From positions 34,070,510-34,134,509 of the forward strand of contig NC_088295.1 of assembly GCF_032854445.1 (NCBI RefSeq): a DNA stretch of 64,000 nucleotides, written 5' to 3'. A model generated the notes under the pieces. The model did not search any database. It was not told where the DNA came from and was given only the letters and a program-made list of their open reading frames with translations. Origin of the DNA: Liolophura sinensis. Its lineage: Eukaryota > Mollusca > Polyplacophora > Chitonida > Chitonidae. The stretch's first letter is position 1, and each line of letters opens with the position of its first letter. Positions 23,813 through 35,018 of this stretch are shown here, in pieces. A program made the translations under genes and the position numbers.

Positions 23813-24431
23813 TTAAACATTTAATGATGAAAGTATGACGTATTACCCAGTGGTTCGTTTTTATCCATATATCTACCAAAAACAGATTCCTTGTCCGGTT
23901 AACAGAGAGATATGACGAGAAAAAAGTGATAAGCCAGATTGCTCTTGTGTATTGATCAATCAGGTCTGAATTGTATTTATCATTGAAAACAGGCCGGATT
24001 CACAAGTTACGTGTGACTTTTTGTCAACTATCACACTGTTGTCGGTGATTTGGTGCACTCTCCATGCTGTTGCCTTTTACATGCATTATTTAATTAACAA
24101 TTCAAACCGAAAGACGAAAATTCTCTGATTGCAAGACTTGAAGGCCAACGAATACTGACTGGATTTCAGTTCTTCCTAGATCTGTTTTCCTAAGATTCGC
24201 AAACACTAAAATCCGTTTAATTAATTAACTATAATTTACAGTAACACATGCGGTTCATGTAGGCGCTGCAACAACAACATAGTAACATTGTTTGCCACAC
24301 TGTATATAATGTATTCCGTATAAGAAAGACCTTCAAACAACATTTACGTCCATCATGTGTGAATACTGAGTACCGGTAGTTGACTGTTGTGCAGTGTTCA
24401 TGTAGTCTAAATCCAAGTAAATATTTTGATT

Positions 24432-24437
24432 AATAAA
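24432..24437 (+). promoter_or_regulatory. Possible poly(A) signal of GT31-2
   Basis: AATAAA about 620 bp past the stop, conserved in copy B at 61269-61274. Closer AT-rich stretches hold no full hexamer that I noticed. Confidence 0.3.
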
Positions 24438-25602
24438 ATGTAACATGCACAATAGCGTAGTCTGTATAAAATATTACTTCCTATGACCTGCCCATCGCTA
24501 GGTAGACTTAGCTCGGTACGACTAAGAAGCTGAGTACGATTTGCTTGAGTACGACTTCACCATGTTATCTTGAGATAACTTTACTTTTCTTCTACAATAT
24601 GTAAGTGCTTACATTCCAACTTTTATGGCATAAAAACAGCTGAACAGCTAGCATGTATGTTGAGCAACACCATACGGCTTCGACCAGCAATACTGAGTCA
24701 GCTGTCAAAACACTGCTATGTAGGCTGTACACACGGATTCCATATTCGTGTATATAAGTTTGAAAATAACAATCAAATCCACATGATGGATGTAACTGTA
24801 TAGAAAAAGTCTCAGATGTAAGGTATTCACATATATTTTAGACAATAACTTCAACACACCTCTATCTCATCGCCTTACAGTGTTGGGCAGGTTGTTGTGG
24901 CACCGCCTAAATGCACCTCATTCGTCACATCTGTTTTATAAATTAATTAATCATTTTTATTAACACTGGCTTCAGTGGGCGCCATTCGTATGCTTATAAA
25001 AAAAACATCTGAAAACAACTGAAATTCAGTCAAAATTCGTTGATGTTTCCTTTTAAAATTGTAATTTTAATTGTCCAATGACAATTTTTATGTCATTAGA
25101 AAATTGGTTCCATAGTTTACATCATGAGCCTTAAATGGGTACGTGTAAGTAATTTTGACAGGTACATTCATCGGTTTAAAGTTTTCTCCTACCCGTTAAT
25201 TAATTAAATCAATACTATTTAATGAGATTTATCAGGAATGTTTAACTATATTTATCCTGTAAAAACAGTCTAATGCATGTGACTAATATTTTGACTCTCG
25301 ATTTTGAATCATGCCGTAAACAGTATGCGTCAACCCCGGCTTAAGATGTGTATTTTTTTTCTTTTATTTTAGATGTTGTCATTCTCACGTCGAAATCCAT
25401 ATTGTGTCCTGGGTCTAACATGTTCTCGCTAGAATAAGCGAATATGTATGGTTGGAATCCTCTCCATATGGCACAATGCCGAGTTCATTAATTCATTAAT
25501 TAAACTTCCGCTAAGACCATTGTTGATAATCTATTTGATATATAATGCATTCGTATATTTTAGCCGTATTGCTTTGAAGCATCACTGTAATTTTTTGTAG
25601 CT

Positions 25603-25782
25603 AATTCTGCTTAAGACATTGTCCTAAGGGGTGTGTGATTTGCTACTATTTAAGTATTTACATGAACAGTTAATATAAAACCCTAACTGAGATAAATTGA
25701 CAAGAGGCCGTATTTTACCGGTTACGCGTGAGCAATTTGCAAGCTATCACACTGTCGTCGCTGCTTTGGTTTTACACTCTAT
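25603..25782 (+). repeat. Dispersed unclassified repeat, best copy
   Basis: About 180 bp running from AATTCTGCTTAAGACATTGT through GTATTTACATGAACAGTTAA, AATAAAACCC and ACCGGTTACGCGTGAGCAAT to CACTGTCGTCGCTGCTTTGG. Related copies occur at 11752, 15778, 16645 (minus), 19229, 23985 and 34834 (plus), and at matching places in B. It has no coding capacity, no clear terminal repeats and no tRNA-like head, so its class is unknown. Confidence 0.7.
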
Positions 25783-27214
25783 GTATATTATATATATTAA
25801 CACACGAAGAGGTTTGATGAATGATGCATTTCGTCCTATTAAGTTAAACCTCCCAAAGTAAGTTGTAAGTAGAACTTTGTAGAGTATTGCCAGTATTTCA
25901 ATGAGTTGTCTCCGAAGACAATCCCTGAACCAGTGAGACATCGTGTAGTAATCCAACGCCAGTCCATCTAATTTGATGGCTGCGTGTAGCTCGAAGTAAG
26001 GAAGTTTTGTCATGTGCACGACGAGTAACACCCATAAATAATAATAAAAAAAATACGTACTTTTCTGTGACAATTCCATGCGCCTGTCTCGCGCTGAAGC
26101 GTGTGATACAGATCATTAATCGTGACCAGTAATAAGCACCACATGTAGATAATTTACATTCACTATACAGACCAAAGCCTTGAATATCTTATTCTAAGTC
26201 AGGTTCATCAGCTGTGCACAAAGGTTTTTGCTTTAAAAAGGGTGCAAAAAGAAGTGTTTAGTTAAATACAATCGATATCGCTTATGTAACAGTATAATTA
26301 AGTAGGTGAAAATTTACTTTCTGGGTTCCAATATTTGCATTCAGGAACCTACGGACGTGAACAAACAGCCACGTGCAGAAAGTGTTGTAGAGGATTTCAT
26401 CTGAAGTCACAAAAACTCATCGTTATCTATAAGCCCGGTTAAATGTCTGTCATTTACTATATCAGCTTTAATGTGTTATCTATTAAAATGGGGCGCAGTC
26501 CGGCTCGAATGATATTCGGAAACGATATCAAGTAAGTGAGGAGAGAGAAAACAGAGGCGGTTATTTAGTAAAGCGGGGCGCAATCTGACTCAGATCCCGA
26601 ACTGATATCAGGTATTGAGGGTAGGGAGTGGGTAACAGAGGCGGTTATCTATTAAGCTACAACGCAATCAGACTCCACTGAACTTAATTCCCAACAGCTA
26701 GATCTTTTCTAATGAGAGGAAAATAAACACGGATGGCAATGTGGCAAGTGCCATTGACCAGCATCTTCGTCATGCATAGGAGCTGAATTTATACATCTAC
26801 AATTTAAACTTATTGTCGAGACTTTATTTTCAAGCCACTACCTTCTATAGAAAGCCAGTGTTTTCCTCCAACACTCTCCAGTGCACTGGGTTGCCTAGGT
26901 TAAAACTGAATGTTAGTCTTTGTGCAAAAACTTATTTTCAACATTATATTAATAGATATGTAGTTTCGGTCAACAAACCGGATGATTAGTTTAATGTACA
27001 GATGGTTGGTTTATGTACTCAGCAGTCTGACATTATAAGCAATGAAATATTGATCTTCGAATTCTTCAGTTTATATTGTTTATTAATGTACTACAATATT
27101 CTCGAGAAGGTTTGAAATTTAAATAGGTGCAGGTGACATTCTGTTAGCTACAATCGAAGGCTGTGACGTTACAAATGCTATAACCAGGTACACATTTACC
27201 ATTGCAAGGATATT

Positions 27215-28241
27215 ATGTTTTCCTCATCCAATATAACTGAATGTGCTTTGGGTAAGAAAACTCTTTTCCAACATCAGAGAGGCAGAGAACCGATACGGTT
27301 TTCCATGGGATGCTTCGTGGTGTTGTTGTTTTCCCAACTACTGACAATTTACTCCGTCTGGTGGAGCGCTCTTCCCTGGCGTCATTCTATAGGCACCAGT
27401 ACAAACATCGTCATTAACAAGCGAGCAATAGCCACGAGTTTTGTCAACACCGTGATGCCAATGAGAACGCCTTTAGTGACGCAACCCGAACAGTCCGCAA
27501 ACTTTACCGACTACGTCTTGAAATTGAGGCAGGACATTATCAAACACCAAGCTCTGGATCCTTACTTCATTCCCAGAGATCACAAAGTCAACCCTTATAA
27601 CCACTCATTTCTGATTGAGGGGTCGGGAAATGTGTCAAGGTGACCCTCCGTTTCTACTGATTGTCGTAACGTCTGTGTTTGACCACCAGGAAGAACGCTG
27701 GGTTATTCGGGAAACTTGGGGAAGTGTGACCAAAACTGGTCAGTGGGCTGACGGCACGAAACTACCAGTGATAAAACCTGTGTTTTTATTTGGAATGACT
27801 TCTAATACGAATATTTTTGGAAAACTGGAGAATGAAAGCATGGAATATGGAGACGATGTCTTGACCGATTTCGTGGACAGTTACAAAAACCTAACCATCA
27901 AATCCATGTCAGCTCTGTACTGGACCACCCGATACTGTCCTGACGCAAAATATTTGCTAAATAACGACGAAGACACCATCGTCCATTTTCCCCGGCCACA
28001 CGTCTTGAACAAAAGTTCGACAAACTCTGTATTTGGATTTGCGCGTCAAGGTGCTCGAGTATATACAGGCGAGTTGTTTAAATGGGGTGTGTCAAAAAAG
28101 GAATACCCAGGCGAGGTATACCCGCCATACATCTATGGTCACCATTACATCATTCCGAGCAATCTGATTGGGAAGTATTTATCCATGGAGGACGTGTTTA
28201 TTACTGATATTGTACGTCGAGTGACCGGAGCAACTCTATAA
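27215..28241 (+). pseudogene. GT31-3: frameshifted, C-terminally shortened glycosyltransferase
   Basis: Closest to GT31-4 in the window. The first frame (27215-27643) encodes an N-terminus with a membrane anchor (residues about 32-50) and stem. An inner ATG at 27305 (residue 31) would give an N-terminus like that of GT31-4. The second frame continues to 28241 with VIRETW, DFVDSYKNLTIK, NNDEDTI, YPPYIYG and MEDVFIT. The two are separated by one extra G in the run at 27619-27622 (four G; GT31-4 has three bases fewer of ambiguity there, reading DGRNIC). Further decay signs are about ten residues missing before YLSMED, FITG changed to FITD, and loss of the last roughly 40 residues. AATAAA lies at 28290. 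A homopolymer sequencing error could explain the frameshift but not the shortened end. Confidence 0.85.
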
Positions 28242-29049
28242 ACCACACAAGACATTCTAATGGTCAAACGATGAAAAAGGTAACGAAAAAATAAAATAAG
28301 CAGCTATTTAAAAACTATAGAGCAAACATTTTCGTTAAAGTTAAAACCAGACGCCTGACAAATATATCGTTTACAAAGCTTCGTCATTGGGCTACTACGC
28401 CCAAAAATGTGACTTACACTGACGAAATACACATTTAAGACATTTTATGAAAGTATGTCTAGAACGAGTTTCTTGCACATGTATTAAGCCCCTGACATAG
28501 TGATAATCTTCTTACTTACATGTGCGGACAGCTAAAACATGAGACATCTTTCATATGATACTGACGGCAACGATGTTTTCATGTGTATTTTATTCCCATT
28601 TCACAGAAATGAAAGAGATAAATGGCATACTCTCTCATCAGAATTAAAGTGTCTTGATTACACTGGGTTAAGAAGTGCTTCCTGTGTTTGTGGATAAAAA
28701 ATAATTTTAATTCTTTCTACGATTTAAGATTCATTGACTGCAAGAAATGCCAGGATAAAAATTGACAATTTTAATATCATGGCCATGACTCATCACGTGC
28801 TTGAATCTTGAAACTACGAGCTGTCTGCATTTGACTGAAAAATTGTTAAGTATGACGTTAAACCTTAAGCATTCATTCATTCAAAACTACGAGGCGGACA
28901 CCCTAGGCCCTCCAGTCCTTTGTTCACAGTAACTCATCTTTCTCATATCTTACAGTAATAGTGAAAAACGCATGACATACCCGTTTTAAACCCCAAACGT
29001 GTACATCCAAGCCTCCACTAGTCTGGGAAAATCATTTTTTGATTGATTT
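28242..29049. other. No gene seen
   Basis: AT-rich DNA after GT31-3, with a poly(A) hexamer at 28290-28295. Single-copy within the window. Confidence 0.6.
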
Positions 29050-29250
29050 ATTTATTTTTTTGATTGGTGTTTTACGCCGTTCTCAAGAATGTGTCACTTA
29101 TACAACGGCGGCCAGTGTTATGGTGGGTGGAAACCGGGCACAACCCGGGGGAAACCCACGACCATCCGCAGGTTGCTGAAAGACCTTCCCACGTACTGCC
29201 GGAGAGGAAGCCAGCATGAGCTGGACTTGAACTCACAGCCACGAGGGCCC
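29050..29250 (-). mobile_element. SINE, nearly complete, minus strand
   Basis: TTTGATTGGTGTTTTACGCC, TCTCAAGAATGTGTCACTTA, AACCCACGACCATCCGCAGG and AGCCAGCATGAGCTGGACTT follow the family consensus in reverse; the sequence breaks off within the head near CACGAGGGCCC. Confidence 0.92.
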
Positions 29251-31284
29251 TTCATTTTTCTTTTTTTTTTGAGTATGGCATTGCACACAAATGGAATAAA
29301 TAAATAAGTATCCTGCGGCGTTTAGTTTAAGGATGGGAGAAATTGGAGTGCCTGGAGTAAACCACCACTTTTCGTCAGGTTTCTGAATAAAAACTTCCTC
29401 CCTTGAAATCACAGCCGAAGCAAGGAGAGCGGGATTTGATGCCATGACGTCATTGGTCAGAGGCTTGTTGGCAATAGTGAGAGCAAAGTTGGATTGCCTG
29501 CTTGATTGTTAACTTGGGGATGTAACGCAATTTCCATCATAACTGTTGGTTACATTATCAGAGCTCCCAATGCAGAGGTGTGCTACAGCTGTTTGCAATG
29601 TATGTGGTGTAGTATATGGGCATGCCTTATATGAAATACACTTTCTCAACACAGACGTCCATCAAGTGCTGTGTGTATCATAGATTTTTACTCAAAAACC
29701 TGTGAATGTTTACATCTTGATTACGCCATCTGACGGAATGAATGATTATGGCTTAGCGTCACGTCCGCAGTAGCCCAGACTATATGTCGCATTTTGACAG
29801 CTAACAGAGGTTTTTTACTTGAATTTCTACAAGATCAGTGATATAAGATCGTTCAATATACCAACCGCGCAGCTGTTTCTGTCATTTTCCTGCAGATGTG
29901 GGAACTCACATATAGATTACTATATCAGTAATTTTAACAAGAGTTATTTAAGCGGAACTCTTCAATCCATAATCATTCATTCATTCATACAGAATTAGTT
30001 TTTCACGTCTGTTAAAGATGTTCGACGAATGCAGTCACTGTTGAAAAGGGCAGCGACACGTGAAAGTGAAGCTGAGAAATATTAAGTCAGTTACACCTCA
30101 GCCTGGTAATAAAACAGGGCCTAGTGCAAAAAGATATACTATGCAGCCACATGGTCAGTAGAAATTGTTTGAAGTAACATGTCAAGTGTTAAACCACGTG
30201 TATTAAACCTTAATGTCAAATAAAACTCTTACTGGACGAGTAAAATAGAGTAGTCAAAACTTCAGATTTGTTTACTACAACAAGCTTTGTGAAATCTGAA
30301 TTCCATCTGCTTTAGGTCAGACATAATAACAAACACCCACTCTGAAACACATATACACCAAATCTGCAAACGGCCCTCTACTGGGTTTAAACTCTCAAAT
30401 ATAGCCATAGGTTATCGGGTTAATGGCAGAATACATGAAGAAGCTGGTCACTTGATTCATGGCAGCAGCTCTTTACAAGCAATGATTTGAAAAGCACTAA
30501 TACCAGCGTGCAGTATATAAGGGTATACACCACTCAGTTATGGATCTGTTATTAATTACTTTTTGTCAGGGTAATTAAGAAAATACAGATAAAAACAATC
30601 TTTATTCACCAGTTAAAGTTCACAAATCCATACGATGTTGTCACACATCTACATATAATCGCCAGTAATTCACATCTAATTAATGGGTACGGATACGGAT
30701 TTCTTGTCCGTTAGTTGGATTAGTTGGACATTGGACATTGGACTAACCTTCAAAATGACAAAATTTGCGCGAATTATGAGCACCAGTAAAGCATCATTTA
30801 CACATCTTTTCCTTAGTCTCCCCTTGTGATGTCTTTGAGCTAAAGATGGAAAACTGCGTGACTTTCTCTTGTCTTTCACAGTCCCACTCCTCGAGAGGCA
30901 TTTTTCTCAGGCGATTGGCCTGGTGCTTGTAACCTCTGAACTATGGAAGCCGGTGAAGGCCATCAGCTTTCCATGACTTACTGTCATCGTGTCGCATTAC
31001 TGCGTCATCATTTCGCGCTACTGTGTCATATCTTCGTTCTATCGCTCTATCGTTTCGCGCCATCCCGTCATTGCGTCATTTCATCGTTCGATTGCTCAAT
31101 CATACCATAGTAAAATGGTGCGATAATGGCCTTAGCCTCCTTCCATACTAACCCATACCATGGAAACGTCAGTATATAGGTAAAAATTAGTCTCTAACGT
31201 GTAATACTGAGTCAAACAAATCGGTTCAATCAATACCATAAACTGAACTTCAAGCAATCGCATTAAGTTGTAGAACTAACAAGG
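29251..31284. other. Intergenic, no gene seen
   Basis: A block at about 29330-29440 (GGAGTGCCTGGAGTAAACCA) resembles a second short interspersed element type but I cannot name it. A run at about 30985-31090 is a loose repeat of CGTCATT and TCGCGC words. No coding region supported. Confidence 0.5.
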
Positions 31285-31560
31285 GACTATCGGATATGCA
31301 CAAATCGACACAATAGACTATTCTCAACTTTTACACGGCTAACGTGCCGGCATATAATTTCAACTCCGTAGTATTTATACTGATGCCTCAGTGTAATGAG
31401 TCAGTTCACATAAATATAGAGTCCACGGTTAAGATGAATTCCTCGATCTACGGATGACAGTCCCATTAGTGGTTTATTCCCCAACTGCCTGTGTAACATT
31501 TCATGGCGGTTTTGTTGACAGTACCGTCCGTGATGCCCAGCTGTCGATGTATGTTTCCTC
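31285..31560 (+). repeat. Direct repeat R1 flanking GT31-4
   Basis: About 270 bp matching 35652-35920 in the same orientation (CTACGGATGACAGTCCCATT, AGTGGTTTATTCCCCAACTG, CGTCCGTGATGCCCAGCTGT). Divergence is modest, with a short indel-rich patch near the right third. Function unknown. Confidence 0.85.
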
Positions 31561-32084
31561 GGAAATATAGTAGCTTTCACGGAAACTGGGATGAAGTGTA
31601 CGTAATTGCACAAAAAGACAATAAGCGATACAAGCTCCAAAACAACGTCTCAAAAAATAGCAATCTCACAAAGTGCTGCATACAGAAAATGGAGTAATAA
31701 AAGCTGATATCTTCAAACCCAGCTCTTCAGAGTGTATGACACTAAATATAACTGCTCTCTACTGGACTTGAGTAAATGACTGCTCAGAAGTGGACTTGAA
31801 TAAATGACTGTGAGCTAAAACAACTCCGTAGCTCCTATTTATAGATTAGTGTAAAGAAAATTCTGGAGCTTTGATCGTAAACATGTTTACAACAGCGATA
31901 CATATTTCCAGAATGTACGCTCTATTTACAATGACACTGAAGTCATAAAAACCGATGCTTCGAGAACGCTCGACTCAATCACTTGCTGGCTATAACATAC
32001 ACAGATGGAAAAATATTTGTCGGACAATGACAAATAAAACAATATAATACAATGTTTAAAGACGAGGTTTCGTAATACATGTGG
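31561..32084. other. No gene seen
   Basis: AT-rich DNA including a short tandem phrase at about 31750-31820 (GGACTTGAGTAAATGACTGC and GGACTTGAATAAATGACTG). Confidence 0.5.
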
Positions 32085-32165
32085 GAGACCTCCGTGGTCG
32101 AGGTGGTTGGCGTGCCAGCGCGGCGCAATGACCCAGGAGCCCCTCACCAATGCCAACTGGCATCA
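32085..32165 (+). mobile_element. SINE head fragment
   Basis: GACCTCCGTGGTCGAGGTGG, CAGCGCGGCGCAATGACCCA and CCTCACCAATGCCAACTGG match the tRNA-derived head in plus orientation, cut off before the body. Confidence 0.8.
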
Positions 32166-32189
32166 CTCAGTGTAATGTTAAGTGAGGAA

Positions 32190-32403
32190 ATTATTTATTT
32201 GATTGGTATTTTACTCCGTACTCAAGAATGTTTCACTTATGCGATGACGACCAGCATTTCGTTTGGAACCCACGACCAACCACAGGTACGAGCGTAGAGG
32301 AAGCCAGCATGAGCTGGACTTGATTCACAGCGACCGCTTTGAAGAGAGTTTCCTGGGTACTGAGTTGCCCTACCGTGCTAATCACTAGGCCACAAACGCT
32401 CCC
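32190..32403 (-). mobile_element. SINE, near full length with internal loss, minus strand
   Basis: Runs from TTTGATTGGTATTTTACTCC and CTCAAGAATGTTTCACTTAT, through a shortened centre and AGCCAGCATGAGCTGGACTT, to the head (GCTAATCACTAGGCCACAAA). Together with the plus-strand head just upstream it forms a head-to-tail-inverted pair. Confidence 0.85.
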
Positions 32404-32710
32404 AGTGATGTAGAAGACACCAGCTACTCGGTACCATAATGTAATACCATGTAGAAGACACAGTGACATGGCACGACACGGTCATAGTGTAATATGTTGT
32501 AGAAGACACCCGCAGTGAATGACACCAACCACACAGTCACAGTACAATATGCCATGTGGAAGACACTAGCTACGTGGCACCAGACATAGCATGCATAGTG
32601 TAATGGCACGTAGACGACACCAGCCAACTGGCACAGCACAGTCACAGGGTAATGTCATGTGGACGACACCATCTATGTGGCAGACCGTAGTCACAGTGGA
32701 ATTTCATGTG
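32404..32710. repeat. Degenerate minisatellite, unit about 50 bp, about six units
   Basis: Units begin GTAGAAGACACC or GTGGACGACACC and end with an AGTCACAGTGTAATRTCAT-type phrase; lengths range from about 41 to 57 bp. Not present in A or B. Confidence 0.8.
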
Positions 32711-33094
32711 GATCTACCGATGGTTCGAGGTTAGCCGTCTGCAAACGGCTCCGTGTGCGCCGTCGCCCGCTTATTGTCAGCAAGACGCCAGTTTGAGCGG
32801 CGCAATATTGTTTGTTATCAGGACTACCTGGAGCAGAGATGTCTCACATATCTGTAGTCATCCCACTGTGTGGTAACAATTGTTTACAAGAGGAAGATGC
32901 AGGTACTGGTGTGAAAGCCGATGTGAAAGACCACATGACACTTTGTCTTATTCCAATTAACCTACCAAAGCGAGAGCTACGTCCAAGGAGCACCAACGCT
33001 TATTATGCGAAATACATTTTGCCAAAATTCAACCGGAAAATCAAAAATATAAAAAGGATAAAAGAAAAACAGAACTCATTAGTTTGGCAAAGTT
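32711..33094. other. No gene seen (3' side of GT31-4)
   Basis: A plus-strand 104-codon frame at 32812-33126 runs antisense into the GT31-4 3' end; it has a lysine-rich, low-complexity end and no recognised family. Confidence 0.5.
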
Positions 33095-33105
33095 TTTATT
33101 TTATT
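33095..33105 (-). promoter_or_regulatory. Tandem poly(A) signal of GT31-4
   Basis: Minus strand AATAAAATAAA, two overlapping hexamers, about 18 bp past the stop codon. Confidence 0.65.
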
Positions 33106-33122
33106 GCCATATCTTTGTCAGG

Positions 33123-34181
33123 TTAGGAGAAGTTCTCCCAAGCTTCTCTTATTCTTAAGCTTCCAACTGTATAAGCTACCTTCGTTATGTTAAAGTCACA
33201 TTGGCCAAGACAGGAATCTACGCCTTGAAGCCCAGCGTCTATCGTGACCCGAACAACACCAGTAATAAACACGTCCTCCATTGATAGATAAGGAATGTAC
33301 TGAGACACGTGGAATAACTTTGGTATCAAATCTTTGGGAATGGCGTAAAAGTTTCCTAGAATGTATGGTGGATATTTGTCAGGTGGATATTCTTCTTTTG
33401 AAACTATCCATTTTTCTATATATCCATCTCTGGTTACACTAAGTACATGACCTTTGTGACCAATAATGGAGTTTGGAACTTTATCTTTCAATAATTCGAC
33501 AAGCCGCGGCAGATTGACAATGGTGTCTTCGTCGTTCTTCAGAAGATATTTAGCGTCAGGACAGAATCGGGTGGTCCAGTACAAAGCTGCCATGGATTTG
33601 ATGGTTAGGTTTCTGTAACTGTCAACAAAATTGGCTAATACAATGTCTCCATACTGCAAGTTTTCTTCCTTTAGTGTGGAGAACAAGCTTGGGTCGTGTC
33701 TTTGTCCAAATAAGAAGATGAGTTTTATCAGTGGTAGCGGTGTCCCGTCAGCCCACATACCCGTTCTCACTACACTTCCCCAAGTCTCTCGAATAACCAT
33801 GCGGTTCTCTTGGTGGTCAAACACAGATGGTACGACAACCAGTAGAAAAGGGGATTCCCGTTGACATATATTTCGGCCATCAATCAGAAATGAGTAGTCA
33901 TAAGAGTTGACTTTGTGATTTCTGGGAATGAAGTAAGGATCCAGAGCCTGGTGTTGGGTAATGTCGTGACGAAGGCTGTCTATATACTCTGAGAAATTTA
34001 CTGGCCGATAATTTACTAACTTTGATTTTTGACCAGACAAAGAATCTTTTGTGCTGAACTTTGTAACAGGTGATAAACGCTTGTTATTTATATGAACCAC
34101 TATTGGCCATAGCAGGCAAGCCAACAGTAAGAATGAACAAAACAGAAACACATTTCCTCGAACGAGACGACAAGTAGCCAT
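33123..34181 (-). CDS. GT31-4: beta-1,3-glycosyltransferase, intact, single copy here
   Basis: 352 codons in one exon. Type II enzyme with an anchor at about residues 11-30 (VFLFCSFLLLACLLWPIVV), stem, then the GT31 domain: RMVIRETW (127-134), FVDSYRNLTIK (185-195), DED within KNDEDTI (215-221), YPPYILGNFY (270-279), MEDVFITG (301-308). N-glycosylation is possible at N62, N191 and N331. Predicted Golgi beta-1,3 sugar transfer; substrate unknown. A pyrimidine-rich acceptor (TTTTTTTCCAG on the minus strand, junction at 34212/34213) lies 31 bp before the ATG and suggests an intron in the 5' UTR with an intronless CDS. A tandem AATAAA follows the stop. It lies between direct repeats R1 and R2, facing GT31-3, its nearest relative in the window. 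Confidence 0.95.
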   Translation of the reverse strand: MATCRLVRGNVFLFCSFLLLACLLWPIVVHINNKRLSPVTKFSTKDSLSGQKSKLVNYRPVNFSEYIDSLRHDITQHQALDPYFIPRNHKVNSYDYSFLIDGRNICQRESPFLLVVVPSVFDHQENRMVIRETWGSVVRTGMWADGTPLPLIKLIFLFGQRHDPSLFSTLKEENLQYGDIVLANFVDSYRNLTIKSMAALYWTTRFCPDAKYLLKNDEDTIVNLPRLVELLKDKVPNSIIGHKGHVLSVTRDGYIEKWIVSKEEYPPDKYPPYILGNFYAIPKDLIPKLFHVSQYIPYLSMEDVFITGVVRVTIDAGLQGVDSCLGQCDFNITKVAYTVGSLRIREAWENFS

Positions 34182-34771
34182 AGCTTCTCCAGTAGGTTGG
34201 TCTTGTGAAACTCTGGAAAAAAATTATTACTAGTTTATCGGAAACAGTGTGAAAATATTTCAAAGTAAATTATAAATTATGAATTTTCATCGAGATTAGT
34301 AGCCTATTTATGTATATACTAAACTGTAACAGTTACGAAACAGTTTGATGAGTGCACCATTCATTTTCCTTTTTGTCTACAAAACTGTATTGCAGGGTGA
34401 CAAAATATGAGGGATTAAATGAACAACCTCCCTTCAATATTAAGTTTATAAGTTCACCAAAGAAACAAGACAGCGCATGGTGTTTAATCACTTATTTGAT
34501 GGTTTAAGTATTGACAAGAAGTAAATATAGAAAAAATAGAGTCAATTTATGCATTGTTTTCCACGCGGTCTACACTAGCTTAATTAGTTTGATAATATAG
34601 TTTTCCTGCCATTAAATTGAAAAAGTGCCTGTTTTTGTTACTAAAAATAGTAGAAGTCAAAAAAGCTTGTATTAATGTTATTTCAAACACACAAACTTTT
34701 TTTCCGAAATAAAAAATTTGAAAATTTTGTGAAATTTGCAAAATAACATTTTAACATCTTAATGACATCAG
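34182..34771. other. Upstream region of GT31-4
   Basis: Very AT-rich, consistent with a 5'-UTR intron. No clear promoter element or first exon identified. Confidence 0.45.
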
Positions 34772-34825
34772 CCAGAGAGGGAGCCAGCATTAGCTGCTCT
34801 TGAACTCACGCCAACCGCACTGCAT
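34772..34825 (-). mobile_element. SINE fragment
   Basis: GAGGGAGCCAGCATTAGCTG and TTGAACTCACGCCAACCGCA match the region just inside the SINE head, minus orientation. Confidence 0.7.
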
Positions 34826-34833
34826 TTTTAATC

Positions 34834-35018
34834 CAATTCTGCTTGAGCTATGGTGCTAAAGGGCGTGTTATGTGATACTATTTAATCTAGTACATGTCCA
34901 GTTAGAATAAAACCCTGAGGTAAATTGACCAGAGACCCTATTTTACGGGTGTTATTGTCACGGCTGTGACCAATTTGCCAGCTAACACATTGTCGTCGCT
35001 GCTCAGGTTTTACTCTCT
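34834..35018 (+). repeat. Dispersed unclassified repeat
   Basis: Full-length-looking member of the family at 25603-25782 (AATTCTGCTTGAGCTATGGT to CATTGTCGTCGCTGCTCAGG), here outside the segmental duplication. Confidence 0.7.

Larger units (their letters stand above)
1..27094. repeat. Segmental duplication, copy A (left edge outside window)
   Basis: Collinear with 41143-64000 in direct orientation. Homology is already present at base 1 (matching 41143) and base 27094 matches 64000, so both outer edges are unseen. Blocks absent from B include about 10895-11090, about 11122-11320, 12041-12399 and 12921-17362. Divergence in the matched blocks is uneven: below 1% in GT31-2, roughly 1-2% in many flanks, about 6% in part of GT31-1 (hand counts). 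It carries GT31-1, GT31-2 and GT31-3. Confidence 0.95.
23813..27214. other. Intergenic DNA between GT31-2 and GT31-3
   Basis: No gene seen. A poly(A) hexamer for GT31-2 may be at 24432. Dispersed-repeat fragments lie at 23985-24060 and 25603-25782. A minus-strand 110-codon frame at 25747-26079 shows only replacement differences from copy B and is not called. Confidence 0.6.

Noticed and set aside
25747-26079. 110-codon minus-strand frame, partner at 62641-62925
   Set aside because: All three differences in the shared part are replacements and the upstream end is not kept in B; no sign of constraint.
29233-29445. 70-codon minus-strand frame
   Set aside because: Spans a SINE end and a second repeat-like block; the end is a translated poly-lysine A-run.
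32812-33126. 104-codon plus-strand frame
   Set aside because: Overlaps the GT31-4 3' end antisense, lysine-rich end arises from the A-rich poly(A) region, no family.
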